A stretch of DNA of 64,000 nt from Phoronis australis. Its lineage: Eukaryota; Phoronida; Phoronidae. The stretch covers positions 314,624 to 378,623 of the forward strand of contig NMRA01000324.1 in NCBI GenBank assembly GCA_002633005.1. The letters are read 5' to 3'. This document shows positions 1-12,185 of the stretch, one piece after another. The position numbers and the translations under genes were made by a program. The notes beneath the pieces were generated by a model. That model had not been told where the DNA came from and made no database searches. It saw only the letters and a list, made by a program, of their open reading frames with translations. Position 1 is the first letter of the stretch; each line of letters opens with the position of its first letter.

Positions 1-125
1 GCAGGGGTCTCGAATTTTTGGGTTTGTGGACCTTATTACTAAAAAAATCCGGTAAACGGGGTTTGTTCAAGGCCAATGCATTGTGCATTCGCCCACGGAG
101 CCCCCTGGGTGCGCGCATATGCTAA
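1..125. repeat. Interspersed repeat family B, copy 1
   Basis: This stretch resembles 57101-57370: both have an 'act' then A-run segment followed by CGGGGT, and both end in CCCCCTGGGTGCGCGCAT. Weaker copies lie at 6990-7095 and 22205-22440. The copy is cut by the window edge. No coding potential is seen; the class is unknown. Confidence 0.5.
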
Positions 126-216
126 TCAGCAATTAGCACCCCGAACTGACAAATGGTATCTGGGAGAATTTTAGGGGGGCATGGCCCCCTTGGCCCCCTG
201 CTGGAATCCGCCATTG
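126..216 (-). mobile_element. Fragment of CAGTGGCGGAT-type short element
   Basis: The segment ends GGAATCCGCCATTG. Read on the minus strand it starts CAATGGCGGATTCCAG and continues with G-rich blocks (GGGGGCCAAGGGGGCCATG). These match the starts of the elements at 7713 and 58047. The opposite end is not found, so this is a partial copy. Confidence 0.5.
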
Positions 217-1589
217 AAACTGTGATAGATGCAAAAAACATCTGAACTGAATTTTCTGCTATCTTGCGTGTGAAATACTCGGTTTCCTGTGTTTTTATGA
301 AAATGTCTATAAACCTTCCGCAAATACATCATTCTATGCGTTGTCGGTGAAAACTAAAAAACATTGGTATCCATAATGCGAGAATATTCAGACATCCATA
401 TGCACATCTGGGCGTGTGCTGTTCAGGGACTTTCCCGAATGAGAAGCGTAAGAAAAGTTATTCAACAACGCCAATTTCACCGGTAGTCGCCTATCCTTAT
501 CTAACCTCGTTTCACAGCATCTAACCAATACCATTTCAATACATCTCTTTTTTATGAGTAACTACTTTGCTGTCTGATTTGTTCGGGTTTGGTGATATAC
601 ACTGTATGGAGATGCAGTTGTCTCCTAACGGCTCAATACACCTATAATTGTTTTTCTTATTAAAATTCATTGAATTGAGATGCGTCGGGACACGATCAAC
701 CGACTTTGAGAACATTAGAAAACTAAATTTCAATCAGACCCACACATTAAAATTTCAGAATTCGAGTTCCGAGTTATGTATAACTGAAGACTTACTTTAG
801 AGATTTTTTACTCAAGCATAATGCATTGTGAAACGGTGAGTATATGCACATGTTATTGGCAGCGTTATCGTCAGTGTCAAAGGAAACCAACGTGCCTTGT
901 TGTGCTTCTCACTATTTTCTGTAAAGTAACAAAATTAAAGCTCTCTTGATATGTTCGATCGCCTATTTTAAGATTTCAAAACTGTATTTTGAATCCTCGC
1001 ATACATTTGTTACTATGCAGTCATTGGCCGGTTGCATAATTTTGGTGAGGTGTCCTACTTCTAGAGCCCGAAGCGGTATGAAGAAGGGTGATTGCCTGAC
1101 TTTTTATGGTTTTATTTTGTAGAGCTAAGATACATCTAATCACTGGTTGTAGTTTTCTTGTTTTAAATTTGGCTTCAGCTGAGATATTGAGGAAGGAAAT
1201 AGGGCAAATTTCAACATTTTGGAATCACTACGAACTAGCTAAACTGGTAGCCTTCAAAAACGGTTAAGATGTAACTGAAACCTTGACATTTTCTATGACT
1301 GGCAAGTTGAAAGACACCCCGATTCAGTGATAAACTTGAAGTGTTTCATTTTGCACTATTGTTCTCAAGGTAAGTTCGCAAAAAGTGCCAAAATGTAGCT
1401 GTAACGAGGCTTGGAATTGGCAGAAAAACAACACGTTCCCATAGCAACCACAAGGTGGCGCACGCAAAAAAATTAATGTTGGTATGAAGGTTGGGGCATC
1501 AACCCCTACCATCATGCAAACAATCGAGGAAATCCGTGACATAGCCTTTATCACTTTTTGCCTGGTCCATTCGTGGACGTGCTCTTAAG
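217..1589. other. No recognised gene; AT-rich sequence
   Basis: Only short chance reading frames without domain features are seen. The stretch may belong to the inverted element copy that begins at 2809, but I could not align it with the homologous right-hand element beyond about 1590. Confidence 0.4.
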
Positions 1590-2809
1590 TTTTCAATTGA
1601 ATTGGAGTTACGCAAGTTTTACTGTGCCTAACAATAGTTAACATGTTGACTGGTGAGAGTTATCTTGGGTGCATTGTGACCTATTCCGGGGATATTCCAT
1701 TTACTAGTAGAGGGATGTCCTTTCGTATTCAATAATTAGGATCCTCCCGAAAAGCATGAGCAATCGGTTAAAATAGGTAGTCAAAACCAAGCGATGGAAA
1801 AGTTACATTATCATTGGTGAATCATAGTTTTGAGAACCGGCAATAGGAAATTGCAAATTGTTGACCGACATTTCCAAATCAGGAACTAGCAAGATTTGCT
1901 ACGAAAACAGAAACATAGGCACAAACAACCATAGGCAGTGATCATAGTCTCTTGATAACGGGAGTATTTGCTCGAGTTAGAAGGAATTTAATACATCGAC
2001 GGCCTCCTACGGTGTCCCTTCTTGCGCAAAAGGTATTTATAACAATGTTGCATTCTGTGCGAGGCACAATTCGCCGAAAATCTTCAGGCGTACGAAGCGC
2101 CTACGGGAGCTTCGCAGTATCTACTGTGGAGCCAATAGGGCGGTGGTCGCTGTCTAACTCAACAAATTCGAATACATCCAACATGCGTGGATGCTCACTG
2201 ACACAACCTCAAAGACCTCAGGAATACGATAAATTTCTAGCGTTATGTGAACGTTATGACTTACAGGCAGTATGTTACTCATTAGACTAATAAGATTAGA
2301 TAATCCACTCACAGATTTTACAGTTCATGTAGGCATGTGACAATGTGAGTGGATAACAGTTGCACTAAACTTTACACGTTGGATATCAATCACAGCACCG
2401 ATTGTGGCCAATCGATTTTAGACCGCTATCTGGCACCAACCTGACTTCCACAACTGCTGAAATGACATCGTTGTCTTCAAAGCTGACCGTCTGGTGTTAA
2501 ATTCAAACAAATGACTTCCGGTGGAAATTGCCTTACGAAATACAACTCAACACAAAGGTAACTTGCATGGAAACTGCGTTGATTTAAGAACTCCGTAAGT
2601 TCTATTGATTACAATGCACAGATCGGGTAATTGTCACATGTCGGTCATTTCGGTGCATTTATACCGCTCTTCACCAAAGGTTATTGGTCTACATTTAACT
2701 TTACGATGACCTGCGATAATGATTAATGGCAGTTTCAGTAGGTTTTTGAAAGAACCTAAGTTTTGATCTAAAACTAGTATTATTTTCCAACAAACAAATT
2801 TTGTAAGGG
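1590..2809 (-). mobile_element. Inverted partial copy of the CCCTTAC-ended element
   Basis: Read on the minus strand this matches the left part of the element at 55742-61367. The terminus is CCCTTACAAAA (2799-2809). Shared blocks follow: the AATCATTATCGCA segment, the segment around ACTTCCGGTGGAAA, the TCTAAAATCGATTGGCCACAA segment, the CATAACGTTCACAT segment, and the CTCACCAGTCAACATG segment (1640-1665). It carries only one or two degenerate AAACTTAGGTT motifs where the right-hand copy has an array of about 18. The inner boundary is uncertain. A 112-codon frame at 1952-2290 (+) inside it shows no domain and is probably chance. Confidence 0.65.
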
Positions 2810-2919
2810 TTTCTTCACTGACTTTGCAGAAACATCGCAGGTTGTCGAGAAACTCATTTGATGAATAAAAAATCTAAATGAACAGGAAGCAATGGAGTAA
2901 TTTAGATTTGATAAATATA

Positions 2920-3775
2920 ACACTCGTTTGAAGCTTCTGTTGTACAATGCTTAGGTATAATGGAGTTAATTAAGTTTGACATGTTTTAGAATAGCACTGT
3001 CTTTAAAGAGAACCAAATTATAACATTCGATACACATATTGGGAAAAACAATGCATACATACCGTCAACTGTGTATAACACTACCATCAAGTAGATCCAT
3101 CCTGAAATTTTGAAATTCACTTAAGACACATATAAATGAAATGTTTTACCCGCATGATATAACGAGTGAGGTAACATATAACGTAGATGAAAGACAATTG
3201 CACAATGTCAGCAATTACATTCTAAATATTCCGTGACGTTTTCTCAACGTTCAAAAGAGCATTCAACGAGATCTGTGTTACAATGCAGTCAAATTCGAAT
3301 AAGCAAACCACACCATTAGGATGCATGCCACATCAAAATCAGATTAGCGCTGTTCAGACACATGAATTGTAACCACTTTCAGTGATGAAACTGGTGTCAA
3401 AGCGATTATTAATTAAAGTTTTCAAGACTCCCACGTTCCCACGTTCGAACACAACTACGAGTTTCTGCCTGAAACCTAGGCTTTTCAAAAGGCTGCGTAA
3501 TATTACATGTATAATATCGACAAATTACGAACTGGCCTAAAAGCACTTTCTTCCTGAATAAAAATCTAATTGAATATATAAGAAAGTGGGCATTTCTGGG
3601 CGATCTTACGGTGTTTGAAAAACACAAAAACTGAAAAATTGCTAGTCCGGTCGCTTTTACAGCTCTTGCATTTACTTTTAATATTCGAGACATGTTTGAC
3701 TCATGGCTTGGAGAGAACAACGCACTGGCAGAGAACATGTTTCCATTGATGGCATCCTCTCAATTCTATTGTAAT
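2920..3775 (+). repeat. Left arm of long inverted repeat
   Basis: The reverse complement of this arm matches 4811-5670 across nearly its whole length. Matching blocks include GTTTGAAGCTTC at the outer end, the ATCCATCCTGAAATTTTGAA block, the AAGCACTTTC...CTGAATAAA block, and CTCAATTCTAT at the inner end. By eye the arms are clearly homologous but diverged by small indels and substitutions. No coding content is recognised. Confidence 0.75.
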
Positions 3776-4339
3776 TTTCAATTATTAGGGTTATTTCTCG
3801 ATTTCATGTTCAAGTAACATCAAATTCCCCCTATTAATCAGACCGTAGAACTTGGGTAATTATTGGTCCATGTAAACCAATCTGAAATTTACTTGCAGTT
3901 TATGGACTAGGAGGTGCTTTGAATGGAACTGAAGATGGTGGTCTGTATTGGTTAGTTTCCTGCAAACAGATAGGGAGAAAAATCCGTCGTTGAGACAAAC
4001 AAGACCGCTTATCAAAAACGGGGAGTTGCCCTTGTTATATTCTTGTGTAAATTTAAAGTGGGAGTCTCTCTCATTGATTAACTAAAAATACTCAACTCAG
4101 ATTTCTTTACACTTAACCGTATGTCATCGACATGTTTTAACTACAGGTGGGAGACCTACCGACGTAGCTGTACACAACTTTCCATTCAAAATTCTTTAAT
4201 AATGTGGATTAAAACATTTGGAAAGAACTCGGGAGCCACTAGCAGAGTCTTGAAAGGTACACATATACGTGGGTAGAAAAGTTGCACCTCATTTAAATTG
4301 ATTAATCTACGATTAGCGTCGAGATTGATAATGAGAAGA
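3776..4339. other. Spacer of the inverted repeat, no gene seen
   Basis: This is unique-looking AT-rich sequence between the left arm and the LTR fragment. I see no domain, RNA gene or clear repeat. Confidence 0.35.
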
Positions 4340-4810
4340 AAAGATAACTAAGAGCTTGTCACTTGCATTGTGGGTAGTAAGATACTACCTGAAGTGTTGC
4401 GTCATCAGCCAGAGACTGTGACCAGCAAGGAGACTCGCGGGTAGAAGAAATTGCCTGCAAGTGTTGAATCACCAAAGACGGTGACCAACAAGTACACTGT
4501 CGCTATACAGTGTGTGTGTAGTTCGAAGATTCACCAACAGGACAGACACCCAACAAGTGGAGAGTCCTAGCTTGGATAGCAGATAAGACATTTGATCGTT
4601 TGGTTGTTTGATTAAAGTAATCTTTAAAGAGTGCGCTAGCGTAGTTTCTCTTTGTAGTTGATTACTTAATTAACAATAGGTTTCATTTGTCTAGTTAGGA
4701 GTTATCATATAATAAATTAATTACTGGATTTGATTATTCACTCTCCATCTACGCACAACTTCAAAGCATAGCTACATTTTAAACAAACCCACACAGACAA
4801 TCGTCTGACA
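4340..4810 (+). mobile_element. Partial LTR of the Gmr1-like retrotransposon
   Basis: The sequence matches the 3' part of the LTR of the element at 35325-39221 and the solo LTR at 15290-16186 (opposite strand). Shared blocks are GGGTAGTAAGATACTACCTG, AGCTTGGATAGCAGATAAG, GGTTGTTTGATTAAAGTAAT and the terminal CAATCGTCTGACA. The terminal CA at 4809-4810 abuts the right inverted-repeat arm (TAGAATTGAG). The 5' half of the LTR is missing or unrelated. The LTR probably inserted at the inner end of the repeat arm. Confidence 0.8.
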
Positions 4811-5670
4811 TAGAATTGAGATGAAGTCACCAATGGAAAAATGATCTCTGCCAGTGCGTTGTTCTCTCTGAGCCATGAGCCAAACATGTATCGAATGTTA
4901 AGAATAAATTCAAGAGCAGTAAAAGCGACCAGACTAACAATTTTTCAGATTTTGTGTTTTTCAAACACAATAAGATTGCCCAGAAATGCACCACATTCTT
5001 ATATATTTAATTAGATATTTACTCAGGAGGAAAGTGCTTTTAGACTGTCAAAGTACTGCCGGTTCGTAATTTGTCAAGATTATGATATTACGCAGACATT
5101 TGAAAAGCCTATGTCACAGGCAGCAACTCGTAGTTGTGTTCGAACGAGGAAGTCTTAAAAACTTTAAATAATGATCGCTTTGAGACCAGTTCCATCGCTG
5201 AAAGTGGTTACAATTCATTTGTCTGCACAGCGCCAATCAGATTTTAATGTCGCACGCATCCTAATGGTGTGGTATGCTTACTCGAATTTGATTTCATTGT
5301 AACACAGATCACGTTCAATGCTCCTTTGAACGTCCTGAAAACGTCATGAAATATTTAGAGTGTAATTGCTGACATTGTGCAATTATCTTTCATCTACGTT
5401 ATATGTTACCTCATTTGTTACAACAAGCGGGTAAACCATTTTATTGATATACTTGTATGTCTTAAGCGAATTTCAAAATTTCAGGATGGACCTACTTGAT
5501 GGTAGCGTTTTTCACAGTTGACGATATGTATGCATTGTTTTTTCCCAATACATGTATTGAATATTATATTTCGGTTCAATCTCTTTAAAGACAGTGCTAT
5601 TTTAAAACATGTCAAGCTTGATGAACTCCATTATACATAAGCATTGTATAACGGAAGCTTCAAACAAGTG
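4811..5670 (-). repeat. Right arm of long inverted repeat
   Basis: This is the inverted homologue of 2920-3775. It starts immediately after the LTR terminus with TAGAATTGAGATGAAG and ends near GAAGCTTCAAACAAG. Together the arms could form a hairpin with about 1 kb of loop. Confidence 0.75.
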
Positions 5671-6116
5671 CTTGGGAAACCATCAATACCTATTGATTTT
5701 AGACCAACCGGGAATTTCTATAATTTAGATATGTGTGTATGCGTGTGTGTGTGCCTGTGTTTCATTTGCAAAGATCTTATTGTTTGTAAATATTCGTGTA
5801 TTAAGAAATAAATGTATTAAAAAAACTTTATTGCCGGCACCAAAAGCCGGTAACACAGTGGTTTATTCGTTGCTGGCTTCTCAAAATTTGCACTTATGGA
5901 CACTCCGAGTCATTACAAATTTTATGTAATGAGACAGACTTTGTTTCAGTTTGATATCAGCATAATTCATTCTGAAACACAACCCAGATTATTAAACGTC
6001 TTCATGGCAACTCGCCCAGCGCCAATTCCGACTTAGTCCACAGGTCATCCGACGAAGACTTCACGGGATGGATCGTTAGGTTTCACAGGCTATCAGTTCG
6101 AGCCGGAATACACTGA
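5671..6116. repeat. Non-genic spacer with short TG microsatellite
   Basis: A TG-rich run (about 5733-5760) is followed by AT-rich sequence. Nothing else is recognised. Confidence 0.4.
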
Positions 6117-6425
6117 TCAAGAAATACTAGAGAGTCGCCGTGAACATGAACAGGCAACGGAACGTATGGATAGTACTTTGGTAAGCCGGAATTCGTCAAA
6201 GAATTCACTGTCGACGGAATGCCGGCCACAGACACGGGGATGTTTCACGGCCTCATGCTTGCTATTAAGAGCGTGCCTTTCATTCTTCAGTAGCGTGATC
6301 CACTTTCTAAGCATTCCTGGCTGTCGATGAAGTCGAAAAATCAATATACCCGCTTTCTCAGCCGCTTCATAGTTCGGACAAGCAAGAACGGTGCACCGTA
6401 ATATAGCGGCATTCACTCTGCCCAC
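6117..6425 (-). CDS. THAP-type zinc finger exon, start not seen
   Basis: The 102-residue frame carries the THAP C2CH signature. CTVLAC (Cys-X4-Cys) sits at about residues 11-16, a basic/hydrophobic stretch with GMLRKWITLLK follows, and RVCGRHSV gives Cys-X2-His. THAP domains are zinc-dependent DNA-binding modules of about 90 residues found in host regulators and P-element transposases. The frame stops about 35 residues after the last ligand. It has no ATG: an in-frame TGA lies shortly upstream and the frame opens without a strong splice acceptor. The Phe that usually follows the His is Ser, and no clear AVPTA box is seen. It could be an exon of a split gene or a decayed copy. Domain call fairly sure; gene integrity doubtful. 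Confidence 0.6.
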   Translation of the reverse strand: MGRVNAAILRCTVLACPNYEAAEKAGILIFRLHRQPGMLRKWITLLKNERHALNSKHEAVKHPRVCGRHSVDSEFFDEFRLTKVLSIRSVACSCSRRLSSIS

Positions 6426-6989
6426 GAACCACTGGCGTCGCTGCGAAGTTTCTCACGTTTCTTACAGGTTAACGCGACACCTCTCGACAAGGTGAGGTCG
6501 ACCCTATAAGAGGCGATGTGGATATATTCCGATTAACAAGGTAAAAAGACTAATTAAATAGTGGGGCATTCTCCTTTAATAGTTGTACATTTTTACCGAG
6601 TGGACACCAATTCGAAGATTTGTTGAGATATCCAGGTTGTTAGGAATAGGGCAGGATCGGAAGAAGGAATGCTCCAGAATGCTGCACACCACATGTTTTA
6701 TTGGGACGGTAGATGGGTGGTTTTCGTAGATTTCAAGAGATGGGACAAAAGTTATGTAACCCGGCAAGTTATCAAAATCTGCAACTGTCGTACATGAGGA
6801 AAATCAAGATTTTTATATTCTGTTCTTTTAAAGGTTTTCTCATAGTTACACTGTAATACTGCATGGATATATCATGCGTTCAGCTAGCTTGTAATGTGGG
6901 TTTCTCGAGTTTCTAACGATATGTACGATGTACTAACAAAGAGAGTGAGGACTAAGAAAAATTGGGTATCAGGGTGAGAGCTGTGTATA
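6426..6989. other. No recognised feature
   Basis: AT-rich non-coding sequence; I see no gene, repeat copy or structured RNA. Confidence 0.35.
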
Positions 6990-7095
6990 GTGCTTTTGAG
7001 CCTTTTTAGTGGCCTTTGGTTTCCTTTTTCTCGGACTTTTTGTGTTTATGAGGCCCACTTCGCAACAAAGCGGGTGCCCGCATGTTTAGGACAAG
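6990..7095. repeat. Interspersed repeat family B, copy 2
   Basis: The sequence shares the TTTTTAGTGG...TTTTCTC...TTTTTGTGTTTATGAGGC order with 57221-57275, followed by a CAAAGCGGGTGCCCGCATG-like stretch. Confidence 0.4.
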
Positions 7096-7712
7096 GCAGA
7101 TAGAGTTTATGACCATTGAATTTTGTCATTTTCATTTTGTGACGGGGTGTTGTCAATATAAATATTTTGATAAAATAATTGTGTGCCAGTAAATATCGGA
7201 TCAAACTAAATTAAGTGATTAATTTAGAGTTGGTTAAAATCTGACTGTCTCTGAAATGGAGTGCATGCAACACTACGGTACAGAAACTTTGTACCTGCTA
7301 GACATTTCCATTTTAACGGCACGGTGTGATTTTACAGTTTTTCAATGTGTTGCTTCTGTGTGAACACTTTTTGTCCTCGTTCTGGAATGTCAATCAGAAG
7401 GAATTGTGCTTGTTATTGACAGAAAGTTCGCTTCAATTCCGCACATCATGGGTGGATAAAAGAGGTACTTTGATTGGTGTAAAACTTAATATTGATAAAA
7501 ATCAATAATGCGAACGCCTTTTTAAAACTCTAGTTCCGCGACGTTTTATTTTACAGCAGAGCCTATGACACAACTGTTTGAACTCTGAGACTATGTCGTT
7601 TCAAACTCTACCCGCTAAGAAGAATGAGGTACTAGGAGAAGTGCTACTAGATAGTTTACGAAAGGTACCGTATCCCTAAGCAATTTTCCCTGAGACACCT
7701 CAGCAACATTGG
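7096..7712. other. No recognised gene
   Basis: A 60-codon frame at 7326-7508 has no domain features and is taken as chance. Confidence 0.35.
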
Positions 7713-7874
7713 CAGTGGTGGATTTAGAGGGGGGCCAAGTGGGCCATGTCCTCCAGTAAACTGTTCCAGGTTCCATTGATCAGTTCGGGGTTGTGAAAGT
7801 CTGACTGGTGAAAGCCTGGATAAAACTGCCCTGCCCCCCTCCCCCTACCTAGAAATCCTAAATCTCTGCCCTTG
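7713..7874 (+). mobile_element. Short CAGTGGCGGAT-type element (MITE-like)
   Basis: The segment is 162 bp. It starts CAGTGGTGGATTTAGAG, has G-rich and C-rich blocks inside (GGGGGGCCAAG; CCCCCCTCCCCC), and ends CTAAATCTCTGCCCTTG, a degenerate inverted version of the start. Length and layout match the 165-bp element at 58047. No target duplication is visible here. Confidence 0.55.
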
Positions 7875-9224
7875 GACTGCAGTCATCGATGTAATTATTA
7901 TTCCTTGGTATGACCTGAAGCAGACAAGTCCAATTACCTTTCGGGAAAATGGGTCTGCGAAAATGCATACCTTGACCTCCAGCTTCGGCCGCTCAAGCAG
8001 TGCTGTTCACTGGCACACACGGATAACCGATGTATGTCTGTCTTACCAACCAGTAAAGAGTGTTTTGGTGTCTTGTGTTCTTCTTCTTTATTGAAATACT
8101 TAATGTTAAACACATCACTTTCTATATAACTCTAACGTTTCGCAAATTCTGCTCCAAACTTTTATTCAAACTAGCATATGCCCTCAATTTCGAATATGCA
8201 CTTGTACACAAGCATATGAAATTCCATTGATCAATCATATATGTTGTTGCTTACAATGACACGACTTTGCATGCATGCATACTGATGTTTGTATGCTTAT
8301 CAATTCCCTTGCGTTTCTAATAAGATTTTTGCTACTATGTCACGTGTTTCACATGAGCGCATGCCTCAAATAATTGTTAGAATGAATCAGGTGGCGTTGG
8401 GTCAAGGAATTTTTAGACTCATACTCACAGGCGCTTGAATTTCCCGTTGATCGTATCCATACACTGTATATAAGAAACAAAAAGATTGGACACTTAAATT
8501 TTGCCAAGTCGAGGCGCCCAACTTCAATTGTCCAAAATCCGAATATACAATGTAACTTTCGTCCACCTCCCTCAGTGTGGTATTGTATAAATATTCGAAG
8601 CCTTATCTTTCTTTGATCCCATTAATTGTCCTTGTGAGTGGTCCACTGGCGATGGAATTTCAAAACAATCTTAAAACTCTGAATTCAAGGACCTAAAATA
8701 GTAAAAATGGCGGATTTCAGCTGTGCTTCAACTTGTACGCCTGCCGTAGGTGAAACTTCGAGTTTGAGCAAGGAGTGTAGTAGTATTTTGAGCAAGCAAC
8801 CTACATTTCAAATTCAAGAATTCTAATCCAAAACTCAACTAATTGAGAATGTTAAAGTTAGTATTTAAATGATTTTTTTGTAACTTTATTCCACTGACAG
8901 AATTTTATTGCATCACGCCCTTTATGATTGAAGCACAACACACACTCTCGGCCAGGAAACGCAGTTCGTGCAAGTATTACAATGCGCGTGGCCGACGAGT
9001 TAACTCAATGGTTTTGGCTAAAAGTAAAACCATCATAAGAAATCACAGTACACAAAAACCTTCGCCTATCAATACAGTGTCAGGATAATTTATATTTGAC
9101 ACAAATATCTCAGTAGTTACATTTATTTGACAACGAAATGTTTAATGTGCTCTCTGCTTCTTGTGCTCTCTGCTTTTCATGACCTAGTAGTCGAAGGATT
9201 GACGGCGCACGAAAATAGACTTTC
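7875..9224. other. No recognised feature
   Basis: AT-rich sequence with small palindromes such as TGCATGCATGCATA near 8268; no gene or classifiable repeat recognised. Confidence 0.35.
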
Positions 9225-9400
9225 GGATTTATTTCGGGAGCGTCTGCCAAAAACCCGGATGTCCGAAGACCGTCTGCCATGACGTCACGGAATAAGGTCC
9301 ATGGATTTGTGATTTTGGCATTATTTGGCATTTTTGTCGTCAAATCACCACTCGAAGGCAATTTGAAAAAATCAAATTAAAGAAGGCATTCAAAGATTTG
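9225..9400 (-). repeat. Interspersed repeat family C, copy 1
   Basis: On the minus strand this matches 50515-50640. Shared blocks are TTTGAATGCCTT, TGCCTTCGAGTGG, GATTTGA...ACAAAAATG and CATGGCAGACG. A short frame (9110-9361, minus) covers it and the start of that frame is conserved with the other copy, but the copies diverge quickly. I treat it as a dispersed repeat rather than a gene. Confidence 0.5.
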
Positions 9401-11310
9401 TTCGATGCATGTTTCGCAGAGTTCCGTGCACATTTGAGTAGGAGATTCTCAGCAAACAGATTTTGAGTGTCCAACCTTTATGTTTTCTTAGCATTGAGTG
9501 ACGTCATTTGCGATCGGGGAACAGATAAACCCAAGTGCCTGTGCTCATACTAAAATCTTTAGGAATGTTGTGATGTACTGGCTCGCCGGAGAGCTGATCG
9601 TCTTGTCGGTTTATAAACAACTGAAGAATAGGTACTATGCAATTTTAACGACGAAAAAGGTTATTCACTGTCAAGTGTCACTTTTTAAACTTGATACATG
9701 ACACTGAGCCGGCAAAACCTCTCAGTCCTAGCAGCACTCCGTGTGAATTTCAGCCAAAGTGGCAAAGAATTTTGTCTTTGCAATGGCTTATATGACCGTT
9801 TAAGTAATGCGTGGCTCACACGTTAACATTGCCTTAAGTTACAAATGTTTTAAAACCTCGCTGGTATTTAGAAATTCAAATTATTCGGAAAATTCCACAG
9901 TTTCCATAAGGCCACCGTACTTCTGTTTACAATATGGCAGACCTCGTATCACGCGCTGTCTGGCTTGCGAGTTTAGTTGTGTTGTCTCTATGTGTATAGC
10001 TCATTGCTACAAGCCATTGACCCTGGAGAAATGTGTATCGCAGTAAATTACTATACGCAAATGTGCCAGTGGATTGTTTGTGTGTGACGAGTAACTAACA
10101 TCTGACTGCGTGGATCACCTACCAGTCTCATTGCTAAGGATGCCCTTTCATAGGCAGCGAATTGTGTGTGGAGAACATTGGTTTCAAGGGACTGAAGCTA
10201 AAGAAGACCTAGTAACACCTTGGCTTAGTTCAGGTTCAGATTTTCGTCTGAAAACTAGTCAAGTGATAAGATGTTGTACCTTCAATGATATAATTGTGGA
10301 CTTTACGGAGGCTGAAGACCGTTACATGAAGGAAAGCCGCGTGCCGAAACAGGACTGTTTTACAAGCGCTGCCATAGGCCAGTGAAACTCAAACCATGTA
10401 AAGTGAGAACCAAAAGCATCTGGTATTAATACCTGTCATTTCTCACTAAGTGACAACTAACTTTTGCTTGAAGAAGAAAGGCTTTGTACTAATGGTAAAA
10501 CTTTTCAACTTTGTACGCATTATTCTGAAATTACATTCATACACTGTCTTATTGCCTGTAAAATCACGTTAATTCACAATATATCTTCAGCTTTAAAGCC
10601 CCATACAGTGCAGCTGTGATGATTTTGTATTAAGTTGAAGTGATTATAGATTACGCTTGTAAATTGTCATTTCCCTGTAGACCTATAAAAATGTCCGCGA
10701 TGAAAACGAAATGTTCCTTTTGATTGTCTTTGATTTGTTTATGTGTGCATTCTTAAGGAGGCCTTTGAAGAGTTTTAAGTTTTGTGTTAACTTGTCTATC
10801 ACAAAAGTTTCTCAAGTAAACAAAGTGTGTTTTCAATCTTAACTTGCTGGATAAGAATCGAACGTGCACAATATTCGAGAATAAACAATAACCAGTGTTT
10901 TTAAAAACAAAATGACAAACTGTACAACCAAGTTAATACAACGGAACAACATTATTTGTTAAAAAACGATTGTAATTTTCCCATTGCAACATAGTCCCTA
11001 ATCAGGGATTCTTTGGGTTGACTTTCTCATTTGAGAGGTTGAATTCCTTCAGGTTATTGCTGTTTAACTGCTTTTTATTTTGTCGGAAGGGGCTATAGAC
11101 GGTAAGGGGGGTGGTTTCAGTCGTTTCCTCTCACCTGTAACAGAATATTCAGAGAAAGTATGAAACAAAACACAAGACAAATTACTTTTGTAAGACAGAA
11201 CTTACGAGAAATTTCATCTGCACGTTGATATATACAAAACTAATAATCTTTGTGCACAAGCCTTAATTAAGATTTGAATCAAAATATTTGAAACAGGCTA
11301 AAAGCCATTT
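9401..11310. other. No recognised gene
   Basis: Several 67-91-codon frames occur (9498-9701, 9807-10046, 10110-10385) without convincing domains or splice structure. The frame at 10110 contains IVCGEHW, faintly like the end of a THAP domain, but nothing supports it upstream. Confidence 0.35.
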
Positions 11311-11366
11311 TAGGTGTCACGGAAAATACACATTATTAAAATAATGTGTATTTTTCATGGCACCTA
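11311..11366. repeat. Near-perfect 27-bp-arm hairpin
   Basis: The arms TAGGTGTCACGG(...)ACATTATT and AATAATGTGT(...)GGCACCTA are complementary with about three mismatches around a 2-bp centre. It is a probable relic of a palindromic insertion. Confidence 0.6.
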
Positions 11367-12185
11367 TAATGTGTTTCTGAACTCAACAAATGAAATTCAT
11401 TCTTGGTGTCTGTGAGTGTTTGGCAAGTCAAGAGGAGTTACATCTTTTAAAAGTGCTTTATTGAGAGACGTGAAACATTTCTCATTGACATTTCCTCAGT
11501 TCTTCTCTGTTTCAGTTCTAAAAATAAAAAACAAAATGCATAGCAAACCTCACAGATACAGACAAAATGCAAATTCGGAAATACCAAATACGAAAACACC
11601 ATGTAAAATACCTCAATACTGCCGCTCCCTGGCTCTCCTCACTGACGCCAAATATGCACTGCCACAATGTAAGTAAATCGAGTCAGCACACAACACTTAT
11701 ACTGAAAAGAGGGTCAGGTCATATGCAAATTACATTCAGTCCATTCAGTCATGAATATACACGTGACCATAAGCCACCCGGAGCAAACAAACGTGAAGTA
11801 TCTTACAGTGTCAATATTTGTTCCAATGCAATGTTGAGATTTTACTGAATAACTCATTCACGTTAATTCGGTAAAAACAATCTGGTAGTCCTAGGGGTGG
11901 GGTTCGCTATAAAATAAGAAAAATCACCTATATAGACAAGTTTATTGGGCATAGCATAGTTTTGTAAAGTAACTGCTGTGAAAAAGTCACCCTTGACTTC
12001 TGAGTGGCACGTCCCACACACCGCTTATATTTGGAGGATTCCCACACAGAACAATAATCGGTAGATACGTGCTGCTAAATAAACCCGTTCTTCAGTGGGG
12101 TAACTGCTGGGATTAACATCAATGAGCGTTGTCGATAGAAACTTAATTGCTAAAAAGTTACAAAGTAACGGGATTATGTAGTCTC
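11367..12185. other. No recognised gene
   Basis: Short frames at 11416-11676 and 11567-11848 overlap in different phases and show no domain. Confidence 0.35.

Noticed and set aside
1952-2290. 112-codon plus-strand frame
   Set aside because: No domain, and the homologous region of the right-hand element copy does not preserve it.
10110-10385. Frame with IVCGEHW resembling the end of a THAP domain
   Set aside because: No N-terminal Cys pair, no PKDP-type stretch and no supporting splice structure.
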